A program made the position numbers and the translations under genes. The notes under the pieces are model-generated. The model did not search any database. It was not told the origin of the DNA and saw only the letters and a program-made list of their open reading frames with translations. A DNA stretch of 64,000 bases from Streptomyces toxytricini (lineage in GTDB: Bacteria > Actinomycetota > Actinomycetes > Streptomycetales > Streptomycetaceae), in contig NZ_BMTY01000024.1 in NCBI RefSeq assembly GCF_014649915.1, positions 1 to 64,000 on the forward strand. The letters are read 5' to 3'. Each line of letters starts with the position of its first letter. Position 1 is the stretch's first letter. Positions 44,915 to 52,036 of the stretch are shown here, piece by piece.

Positions 44915-46132
44915 ATGCTCGGCCCCGTGGGGGACACGTTGGGACCCGGATCGGTGCTGGCCGGTGGCCGCCGCTACCGGATCGAGGAGAAGCTCGGCAG
45001 CGGCGGCATGGCCGACGTCTACCGGGCGTGTGACACGAAGTTGGCCCGGATGGTCGCCCTCAAGGCGATGCGGCCCGGACTGTCGTTCGACGGGGGATAT
45101 CCGGCCCGGTTCCGGCGTGAGGCGCAGGCCATGGCCGCTCTCAACCATCCGCACGTGGTGGCCGTCCACGACACGGGGGACGAGCCCGTCCCGTACATCG
45201 TGATGGAACTCATTCAGGGCGGCAGCCTCGCTGAGCTGCTCGGCGCAGGGCGCCCCGTGCCGGTGGCGCAGGCTCTCGGTCTCGCCTCGCAGGTGCTGGC
45301 CGGGCTCGCCGTCGCCCATGCGCACGGGCTGGTCCACCGCGACATCAAGCCGGGGAACGTGCTGTTGGCGGCGGACGGGACGGCCAAGGTCGCGGACTTC
45401 GGCATCGCGCGGGCCGCCGAGGGCGTCGGGACCGCCCTCACGCGTACCGGGGTGCTGGTCGGCACCCCGTGCTTCATGTCGCCCGAGCAGGTGCTGGGCC
45501 GCCCCGACATCGACGGCCGGTCCGATCTCTACTCGGTCGGTGTGATGCTGTTCCAGATGATCACCGGACGGCTGCCGTTCGAGGCGGACTCCGGCTACGC
45601 GATCGGCTACCTGCACCTCACCGCTCCCCCGCCCACCCTCGCCTCCATGGGCATCGCGGCCGGGCCGGCAGTGGAGGCCGTGGTGGCGCGTGCTCTGGCG
45701 AAGGACCCGGCCCAGCGCTACCCGGACGCAGCGTCCATGCGCGCCGCGCTGCAGGGGCACGCCCCCACGGGGTCGGCGCGCCAGCCCGGCTTCGTACCGC
45801 CGCGGCCCACTCGGCCGCCGCTGGCCGCGGCCCCCCGCAGTCCGCTGTCCCGGGCACGCCGGCTGCACCTCGCCCAGGCGCTCGTCCTGCTCGCCTGGGT
45901 GCTGTTGGCTCAGGCGGAATGGGACTGGCTGGTGGTACCCGTGGTCCTCGGCGGCTTCGTCGTCGGCGTGCCGGGGCTGTGGGTGTCGTGCTCGGCCGTT
46001 GCCCGGCGTCGCAGGCCACTCAGCAGGATCGACAAGGCCAAGGCCTTTGTCACGATAGCCCTGCACGGAGGAGTGGTGCTCTTCCTCACGACCGGCATCG
46101 TGGCTGCGTTCATGTCTTCATCCGGGCTGTGA
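44915..46132 (+). CDS. membrane-anchored Ser/Thr protein kinase
   Basis: A 405-residue Hanks-type kinase. Seen: Gly loop GSGGMADVY at 28-36, catalytic Lys50 (VALK), HRDIKPGN at 141-148, DFG at 161-163, and APE-like MSPEQ near 189-193. The domain ends near residue 270. After a Pro-rich linker come three or four hydrophobic segments (ALVLLAWVLLAQAEWDWLVV, PVVLGGFVVGVPGLWVSCSA, TIALHGGVVLFLTTGIVAAF). There are no PASTA repeats, so it is not PknB. The ATG at 44915 is used; GTG at 44930 is possible. Confidence 0.9.
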   Translation: MLGPVGDTLGPGSVLAGGRRYRIEEKLGSGGMADVYRACDTKLARMVALKAMRPGLSFDGGYPARFRREAQAMAALNHPHVVAVHDTGDEPVPYIVMELIQGGSLAELLGAGRPVPVAQALGLASQVLAGLAVAHAHGLVHRDIKPGNVLLAADGTAKVADFGIARAAEGVGTALTRTGVLVGTPCFMSPEQVLGRPDIDGRSDLYSVGVMLFQMITGRLPFEADSGYAIGYLHLTAPPPTLASMGIAAGPAVEAVVARALAKDPAQRYPDAASMRAALQGHAPTGSARQPGFVPPRPTRPPLAAAPRSPLSRARRLHLAQALVLLAWVLLAQAEWDWLVVPVVLGGFVVGVPGLWVSCSAVARRRRPLSRIDKAKAFVTIALHGGVVLFLTTGIVAAFMSSSGL

Positions 46133-46445
46133 ACGCGTACGGGGGGCGTCGGGCCGTGGGCTTGGCGAGCCTGTGCGGATACCGCATCGGGGTTGTTCGT
46201 CGAAACGGCAGGCCCCGCAGCCATACCGGCCGTGTCCGTGAGGGCGGGCAGGCAAGGTTCGGAGATGTTGAGGAACGTGATGGCACTGCCGTGGCCGCGA
46301 AGCGGATGTCTGCGCAACGGGTCAGCGTGTCCCACCGGGAAGTGCCCCGGCCCCAGGCGACGCTCAGGTGTCTTGCGTATGGAGCGCTCCGATCGGCGCA
46401 AGCCCCTTCACACGGCAACTCGTTCGGACGTGAGACGGTTGGGTC
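46133..46445. other. no gene recognised
   Basis: Intergenic between kinase and acetyltransferase genes. The frames are shadows. Confidence 0.4.
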
Positions 46446-46979
46446 ATGACTGTTGGCTTGCCGGGCAGTGAGGTTTTACTCGAGACGAGTCGGCTGCTGC
46501 TCAGACCGTGGCGGGTGGACGAGGCTGTCGTCCAGCGTGAACTGTGGACCGAGCGTGATCCACGAGTGCCGCCGCACCGCCGGATCGACAGGGACGGACG
46601 CCCCACGGTCGCGGAGCTGGAGGATTCGATCCGCACACACAAGGTGTGGTCGACCGGGTTGCTGGCGGTCGAACGGAAGGCGTCTCGTGACGTCATCGGG
46701 TATTGCGGGCTGGTCGACAGCGGGCGCGGATCGGCGGGGGAACCGGAACTGGCGTTCGAGCTGCTGCGCCGAGTTTGGCGTCAGGGGTATGCGACCGAGG
46801 CCTCGCTGGCGGTTCTGGAATGGGCGCGGTCGTCTGGGTACGAACGTCTGTGGGCCACCGTCTGGGACTGGAACACCGCTTCTCGCAGAGTGCTGGCCAA
46901 GGTCGGGTTCATCGAGACCGACCGGAAGGAAGTGGACGCGGTACACGGGACCACCTTGTTCACCACAAGACCGCTCTGA
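46446..46979 (+). CDS. GNAT-family N-acetyltransferase
   Basis: A 177-residue GNAT of the RimJ/RimL-like type, transferring acetyl from acetyl-CoA to an amine. Seen: LLETSRLLLRPWRVDEA at the start, IGYCGLVDSG, ELAFELLRRVWRQGYATEAS with the acetyl-CoA loop RxxGYAT, and NTASRRVLAKVGFIE near the end. The acceptor is not known. Confidence 0.9.
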   Translation: MTVGLPGSEVLLETSRLLLRPWRVDEAVVQRELWTERDPRVPPHRRIDRDGRPTVAELEDSIRTHKVWSTGLLAVERKASRDVIGYCGLVDSGRGSAGEPELAFELLRRVWRQGYATEASLAVLEWARSSGYERLWATVWDWNTASRRVLAKVGFIETDRKEVDAVHGTTLFTTRPL

Positions 46980-47166
46980 CACCCCGACGTTTGACCTTGC
47001 GGACGAATCCGTGCAGTGCCGCCTGGCGACAGGTCCCCCCTTCCGCGGGTTCGGCAGGACCCGGATTAGAGCTCGGCGCCGTGTCGACCAGCTCGTTCAC
47101 CAGCTGTCGCCTGCCCCGAGGGCGGCATCACCGCACGGGTGGTGATGGGCTGATCCGTCGAGCCGT

Positions 47167-47574
47167 CTATCGGACGACACAGATGTGGGGCAGTGGCGAC
47201 GCGTTCGCGCCTTCACGGGCGAGAGCCTGACGGGCCAGCGTGCGGGCACGGCCCCACCCCGCGTCGGTGCTCAGAGCCGCAGTCGTCCACCGATCCGTGG
47301 AGTCGTCGCCGCTCATCTCATGGAAGATCGAATCGATCAGCCGGAGCTCGGGCAGGGAGTCACGGTGGAGGAATCCTTCTTCCACCAAGCGGTCGGCCAG
47401 ACGCAATGCATCATCGAAGCCGAGGGCGATCTCGTCCGTCACGACACCGTGCTCCTCCAGCCACTCCGTCTGGACCCGCGCAGGTGCCGCCACTACCCTG
47501 AGCGCCTCGATCAGGAGGCGGCGACGGAACGAAGGACGGGGAGTTCCCACATCCCGATCATCCCACTCGCCCAT
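47167..47574 (-). CDS. hypothetical protein
   Basis: A 135-residue, mostly helical acidic protein (FRRRLLIEALRVVAAPARVQ, EIALGFDDALRLADRLVEEG, LPELRLIDSIFHEMSGDDST). It has no known domain or signal peptide. The ATG at 47574 is preceded by GACGGGGTC. The size and composition are like immunity-type or small accessory proteins, but nothing here proves it. The open frame runs far upstream as shadow of the MFS gene. Confidence 0.6.
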   Translation of the reverse strand: MGEWDDRDVGTPRPSFRRRLLIEALRVVAAPARVQTEWLEEHGVVTDEIALGFDDALRLADRLVEEGFLHRDSLPELRLIDSIFHEMSGDDSTDRWTTAALSTDAGWGRARTLARQALAREGANASPLPHICVVR

Positions 47575-47587
47575 GACCCCGTCATCT

Positions 47588-47768
47588 GCGTGCCGTCGCC
47601 CGGTGGCTGCGGTTCTCCTCCGTCCCGGTGCCGTATCCGGTGCGCTTCGCCAGCAGCCCCGCCGTGGCCAACGGCGAACAGGAGCCACGGCTCCTGCCGG
47701 CCGTAGGCGGCAACGAGGAGATCGCCACGGAACTGAGGCGCCACCTCGCCTCGGTCGACGACCGATAG
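47588..47768 (+). pseudogene. C-terminal remnant of an unidentified gene
   Basis: A plus frame reads RAVARWLRFSSVPVPYPVRF, ASSPAVANGEQEPRLLPAVG and GNEEIATELRRHLASVDDR to TAG at 47766. It is clearly protein-like but has no start, so it is the tail of a lost gene. The family is unknown. Confidence 0.4.
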
Positions 47769-47981
47769 GAGGGGTCAGCAGGTCCCGAGAGGGCCGCGCT
47801 CCTGCGGCGCCGCCTCCCGCGCTGCCCGGCTCGGAGCCGTCGAGTGGGCCGTCGTCCGGCGAGAAGAGCCGCTGTGCGGGCCAAAGAGCGGACGCTCCGC
47901 GGCGCCCGCCCGGTGGCCCGGCTTCCGCCGGGCACCGCCTGGACGGTGCGGGCCGCGGAGCCGGGTCGGAGCGGTGGCGTC

Positions 47982-49199
47982 TCACACGGGTGCGTCCTGC
48001 CCTGCCCCGAGGGGCCGGCCGACACGGGTGGGCCTCCGTTCGGCCAGGGCGCTCACCGCGGTGATCACCACGGCGACCACCACCCCGCCGAGGATGGCGG
48101 TGGAGGCGTCGGCCACCCGCAGGACCAGCGCCGACAGCGAAGCCGTCAGGCTGTATCCGGCGCCCTGGACGGCGTACATCATCGAGTACCCGGCGGCGTG
48201 GGCGTGTTCGGGCAGGCGGTCGCGCAGGCTGAGGCTGCGCGACACCATCACCCCGGACTGGAGCACCCCCGCCGCCGCGAGGGCGACCGCGATCCCGGGG
48301 AGACCCGGCAGCACCGTGACCAGGGCGACGCAGCCGGCCGTCGCGGCGAGCAGGACCAGGCTCTGCACCCTTACCCCGCCGGGCCAGGTGCGCAACCCGT
48401 AGCAGAACGCCCCGAGTGCGCTGGCCAGCGCGAACCCGGCGAGCAGGATCCCCGACCAGCCGAGGGCGATACCGCGGTCCTCCAGCAGGGCGGGCAGGAC
48501 CAGTTCGGCGGTGGCCAGCATCGCCATGGCGGCTGCGCTCGTCAGGTAGACCGGCCAGCCCGCCAGCAGGGTCCGCGTCATCGGGCGGCCGGTGTGCCCC
48601 TTCCCGGGCGCGGCGGCCGCGGGCTCCGGCAGCAGCAGGAGCAGGGGGCACGCTGCCGCGGCGAGCACCGCGGCCAGGACCAGCGGTGCCCCGGGGAAGA
48701 CCTGCAGGGCGAGGAGCACCACGACGGCGGGCGCGGCCGCCCAGGTGATCTGGGTGAGTACGGCCTCGGCGCTGAGCGCGCGCGGTACGGACTCCTCCGG
48801 GACCAGGCGCGTCAGCAGCGACCGGACGCCGCCGGGGCAGGCGGCCGGGGCTCCGCCCGCGACGAACGCGAGGGCGAGCAGGACGGGGGCGGGGGCGTCC
48901 CCGGCCAGCGGCAGCGCGGCGAAGGCGGCGGCCCCGACCAGCAGTCCCGCGCTCAGCTCCCGGCGCATCGGCCTGCGCGCGAGGCGGGCGCCGAGCAGCG
49001 GCGCGCACACCACCTCCCCCAGGACGTACGCGGAGGCCAGCGTGGCGCCGAGCGCGTAGCCCCCCGCAGTCCCGCGGCTGAGGAAGACCAGCGCCAGGGG
49101 CGCCATGGCCACGGGGGCCTTGCCGGCCAGTGCGGCCAGCGACCAGAGCAGCAGGTCCCGGGTGATGAGCGCCCGGTAGCCGGAGCGTTCGGCGGCCAT
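47982..49199 (-). CDS. MFS transporter next to ATP-grasp ligase
   Basis: A 405-residue major facilitator with about 12 membrane segments, starting MAAERSGYRALITRDLLLWS. The loop 2-3 motif is weak (LGARLARRPMRREL), but the overall pattern fits a drug- or metabolite-exporting MFS. It begins five bases after the ATP-grasp gene's stop on the same strand, so the two form an operon and the transporter probably exports the ligase product (inference). Confidence 0.85.
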   Translation of the reverse strand: MAAERSGYRALITRDLLLWSLAALAGKAPVAMAPLALVFLSRGTAGGYALGATLASAYVLGEVVCAPLLGARLARRPMRRELSAGLLVGAAAFAALPLAGDAPAPVLLALAFVAGGAPAACPGGVRSLLTRLVPEESVPRALSAEAVLTQITWAAAPAVVVLLALQVFPGAPLVLAAVLAAAACPLLLLLPEPAAAAPGKGHTGRPMTRTLLAGWPVYLTSAAAMAMLATAELVLPALLEDRGIALGWSGILLAGFALASALGAFCYGLRTWPGGVRVQSLVLLAATAGCVALVTVLPGLPGIAVALAAAGVLQSGVMVSRSLSLRDRLPEHAHAAGYSMMYAVQGAGYSLTASLSALVLRVADASTAILGGVVVAVVITAVSALAERRPTRVGRPLGAGQDAPV

Positions 49200-49204
49200 G
49201 GCGC

Positions 49205-50554
49205 TCAGCCCTCCGCGCCCAGGCCGGCGAACAGCCGCGCCACCCGCTCTTCGAGCTCCTCGGCGTGCGCCAGGGTCTCCCCGACCACGCAGTACTCGCC
49301 GAAGCCGCCGCCCGGGCCGTTGTCGTCCACCGTGATCAGTACGCCGGTACGGGTGGCCGGGTCGTAGGCGAGTCCGGCCTCCTCCAGCGAGCGCACCGTC
49401 CGCGCGAAGGGCGGGAAGGTGCAGCGCCGGAGCTCGACCAGCACCCGGTCGGTGAAGTAGTCGCCGCCCACGACGCGTTCGCCGATCCGGTGGATGTGGG
49501 TGGACCCGCCGGTGCGGCAGTTGAACTCGTTGACGAGGATGTCCCGGTCAGGGGTGACGATGGCGTCCACGCTGACGATGCCCCGGTAGCCCATGGCGTG
49601 CAGCGGCTCGCACAACCGGGCCGCCGCCTCCAGGAAGCCGGTGAAGTCCACCGAGTCGGCCGAGGCCGAGGGGGCGGGCACGATCAGCCCGTTGAGGACG
49701 GGCTTCATCCGCATCTCGCCGTGCCCGGTGAACTCCACCCCGTGCTCCTCCACGCGCAGTTCCGCGTAGACCGGGACCGATCCGGGGACGTAGTGCTCGA
49801 CGACGACGCTGCCCCGGCCCCCGTCGGTCAGCCACGGCCAGCGGTCGGTCAGGTACTTCTCCAGCTCCTCGCGGTCGGCGGCGACCACGGTCCGCTGCGC
49901 GCCGAGCGGATCCACCCCGGCGACCGGGCTGACGATCTCGTTGCCGAAGCCGGCCACGTGGAAGTCCTGCTTGAGGATGGCGGGCAGTCCCCGGGACAGG
50001 AACCGCTCCCACAGGAACCGGGCCGCGTCCTCCTGGGCGGTGAACACCCCGCCCTCCGGGACCGGGGCGCCGACGCCTCCGGCGATGGCCCGGAAGGTGG
50101 CCTTGCTGTTGAGGAGGCGGCCGCCGCTCTGGTCCAGGAAGCCGAAGCCGGCCGTGACGCCGTCCAGGCCGAGGGCGCGCACCAGGACGGCCACCGAGCT
50201 GTCGAAGTGGAACGGCAGGACCTGGTCGACCCCGTGGGCGGCGACCGCCTCGCGCAACTCCCCCACGAACGCCTCCCCGCACAGCCGGTCGCGGGAGAGC
50301 ACGCCCTCGCCGTACCGCCCCGGCGGGGGCACGAGCACACGTACCGCATCCCGGTCGATGCCCAGCTGCCCGGTCACATGGCGCAGGAATTCCTCGTCCG
50401 GTGCCGTCGGCAGGACGAGGACGTCCCCCTCGCTCAGGCACCAGGCCATCCGCTGGGCCTGGTTGCCGACGTAGCGGCGGTATTCCGGCGTGAGCGAATC
50501 GAGGTCTCCTACCATTTCCTCGGTGCGCTGGTTGCTGATGATCAGGGTTGCCAT
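49205..50554 (-). CDS. preATP-grasp domain ligase
   Basis: A 449-residue ATP-grasp enzyme that would join a carboxylate to an amine with ATP. The N-terminal preATP-grasp part starts MATLIISNQRTEEMVGDLDS. The ATP-grasp core has KATFRAIAGGVGAPVPEGGV, LKQDFHVAGFGNEIV with the ATP-binding Lys, VVVEHYVPGSVPVYAELRVE, and NEFNCRTGGSTHIHR with the metal-binding Glu/Asn. This resembles amino-acid or peptide ligases of the PGM1 (pheganomycin) type. ATG at 50554 is chosen; an upstream in-frame ATG at 50587 has no ribosome binding site. It is divergent from the malic-enzyme-like gene. Confidence 0.83.
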   Translation of the reverse strand: MATLIISNQRTEEMVGDLDSLTPEYRRYVGNQAQRMAWCLSEGDVLVLPTAPDEEFLRHVTGQLGIDRDAVRVLVPPPGRYGEGVLSRDRLCGEAFVGELREAVAAHGVDQVLPFHFDSSVAVLVRALGLDGVTAGFGFLDQSGGRLLNSKATFRAIAGGVGAPVPEGGVFTAQEDAARFLWERFLSRGLPAILKQDFHVAGFGNEIVSPVAGVDPLGAQRTVVAADREELEKYLTDRWPWLTDGGRGSVVVEHYVPGSVPVYAELRVEEHGVEFTGHGEMRMKPVLNGLIVPAPSASADSVDFTGFLEAAARLCEPLHAMGYRGIVSVDAIVTPDRDILVNEFNCRTGGSTHIHRIGERVVGGDYFTDRVLVELRRCTFPPFARTVRSLEEAGLAYDPATRTGVLITVDDNGPGGGFGEYCVVGETLAHAEELEERVARLFAGLGAEG

Positions 50555-50680
50555 GGTGGGATCTCTTGTTTCCTCGGGGGCGGACATCGATGGGAAGGCG
50601 GCGGGGTGAAAGGGCCCGCGGGGCCGGGCCGTACGGGGCCGGGCCCTCACCATGCTGGTGGCGGCGTCCTTCGGCGGCCA

Positions 50681-50732
50681 CTACCCGGCCGAGTAGGAAG
50701 GGGGCCGTGGGCAGGACTACTCGGGCGGGTAG
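50681..50732. promoter_or_regulatory. two tandem dyad operators in divergent promoter
   Basis: CTACCCGGCCGAGTAG at 50681-50696 and CTACTCGGGCGGGTAG at 50717-50732 are both imperfect palindromes of the form CTACYCGGSCGRGTAG. They are reverse complements of each other with one mismatch, 36 bp apart. They lie between the ATP-grasp (start 50554) and malic-enzyme (start 50769) genes. TATCCT at 50756 could be the -10 of the latter. Confidence 0.65.
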
Positions 50733-50768
50733 TGCCCCTTCCGCGGTGCGCTGCCTATCCTTTTGCGC

Positions 50769-51935
50769 ATGATCACGACGACGATTGAAAAGCCCGTTAC
50801 CGATGCCGAGGTATTCGCCGCCCACACCGGCGGAAAACTGGCCGTGGAGGTCACCACCGAATTCGGCGACGCGCGGTCCCTTTCGCTTGCCTACACGCCG
50901 GGCGTGGCCAGGATGAGCGAGGCGATAGCGACCGATGCCGCACTCGCCGCCCGCTACACCTGGGCCGGACGCCTCGTGGCCGTGGTCACCGACGGCACCG
51001 CCGTACTCGGCCTCGGCGACGTCGGCCCGCTCGCGGCGCTGCCGGTGATGGAGGGCAAGGCGGCGGCGCTCAAGAAGTTCGCCGGTCTCAACGCCATCCC
51101 CCTCGTGCTGTCCACGACGGACGTGGACGAGATCGTGGACACCGTCGTCAGGCTGCGCCACTCGTTCGGGGCGGTCAGCCTGGAGGACATCGCGGCGCCC
51201 CGCTGCTTCGAGGTGGAGGCGCGGCTCACCGAGGCGCTGGACTGCCCGGTGATGCACGACGACCAGCACGGCACCGCCATCGCCGTACTCGCCGCCCTGA
51301 GGGGGGCCGCCACCGTCCTGGGGCGGCCCTTGCACACCCGCCGGGTGGTGGTGTACGGAGCCGGGGCCGCGGGCGTGGCCTGCGCCCGGATCCTGCTGAG
51401 CGCGGGAGTCACGGATGTCACCGTGCTCGACTCCCGGGGCATCCTCGTCCCCGGCCGCGCGGGCATGAACCCGGTCAAGGCGGAGCTCGCCGCGCTGACC
51501 AATCCCCGGCGCGTGCACGGCGGCCCGGCCGAGGCGCTGCTCGGAGCCGACGTGTTCGTCGGCGTGTCCGGGGCGCGTGTCGCGCCCGAGTGGATCGCCT
51601 CCATGGCCCCGGACCCGGTGGTCCTCGCGCTGTCCAGCCCCGAACCGGAGATCCACCCCGAGCTGGCCGCCCGGCACGCCGCGGTGGTCGGCACCGGGGG
51701 CAGCGACCACCCCAACCAGGTCATCAACACCCTCGCCTCACCGGGCATCTACCTCGGCGCGCTGGACGCCGGAGCCACCCGCATCACCGAACACATGAAG
51801 CTCGCCGCCGCCGAGGCGATCGCCGCGGTCGCCGCCCCCGACCTGGCCGCGGACCGGATCGTCCCGCACTCCCTGGACCCGCGTGTGACGCCGGCCGTCG
51901 CCGCCGCGGTCCGCGCCGCCGCCCAGGGGAGTTGA
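50769..51935 (+). CDS. malic-enzyme-like NAD(P)-dependent oxidoreductase
   Basis: A 388-residue protein with the catalytic layout of malic enzyme, which oxidatively decarboxylates malate to pyruvate. Seen: YTPGV with Tyr42, DGTAVLGLGDVGPLAALPVM with Lys97 (EGK), SLEDI with Glu139 and Asp140, and MHDDQHGTA with the metal Asp164/165. The nucleotide fold has VVVYGAGAAGVACARILLSA near 195-215. Such a gene next to a ligase, exporter and LuxR regulator suggests that it supplies or modifies a small acid for the pathway (inference). There is no ribosome binding site before the ATG, so a leaderless message is possible. Confidence 0.87.
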   Translation: MITTTIEKPVTDAEVFAAHTGGKLAVEVTTEFGDARSLSLAYTPGVARMSEAIATDAALAARYTWAGRLVAVVTDGTAVLGLGDVGPLAALPVMEGKAAALKKFAGLNAIPLVLSTTDVDEIVDTVVRLRHSFGAVSLEDIAAPRCFEVEARLTEALDCPVMHDDQHGTAIAVLAALRGAATVLGRPLHTRRVVVYGAGAAGVACARILLSAGVTDVTVLDSRGILVPGRAGMNPVKAELAALTNPRRVHGGPAEALLGADVFVGVSGARVAPEWIASMAPDPVVLALSSPEPEIHPELAARHAAVVGTGGSDHPNQVINTLASPGIYLGALDAGATRITEHMKLAAAEAIAAVAAPDLAADRIVPHSLDPRVTPAVAAAVRAAAQGS

Positions 51936-51986
51936 TACTTCCGCTCGCACGACCTGACGTTCTCCGTCTCTGCCGTGGTGCAATAC

Positions 51987-52002
51987 CGGTCGGTCGACCG
52001 GA
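51987..52002. promoter_or_regulatory. palindrome before LuxR gene
   Basis: CCGGTCG-GT-CGACCGG, a perfect 7-bp inverted repeat 35 bp upstream of the regulator's ATG. It may be an operator or a short hairpin. Confidence 0.4.
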
Positions 52003-52036
52003 AGGCGGTGGGCCGGGGTGCTCAGGGAGAGAACGT

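Noticed and set aside
50652..50696. 14-residue ORF MLVAASFGGHYPAE as a substrate peptide for the ATP-grasp ligase
   Set aside because: No good ribosome binding site, and its end overlaps one of the dyad operators; too short to support without conservation data.
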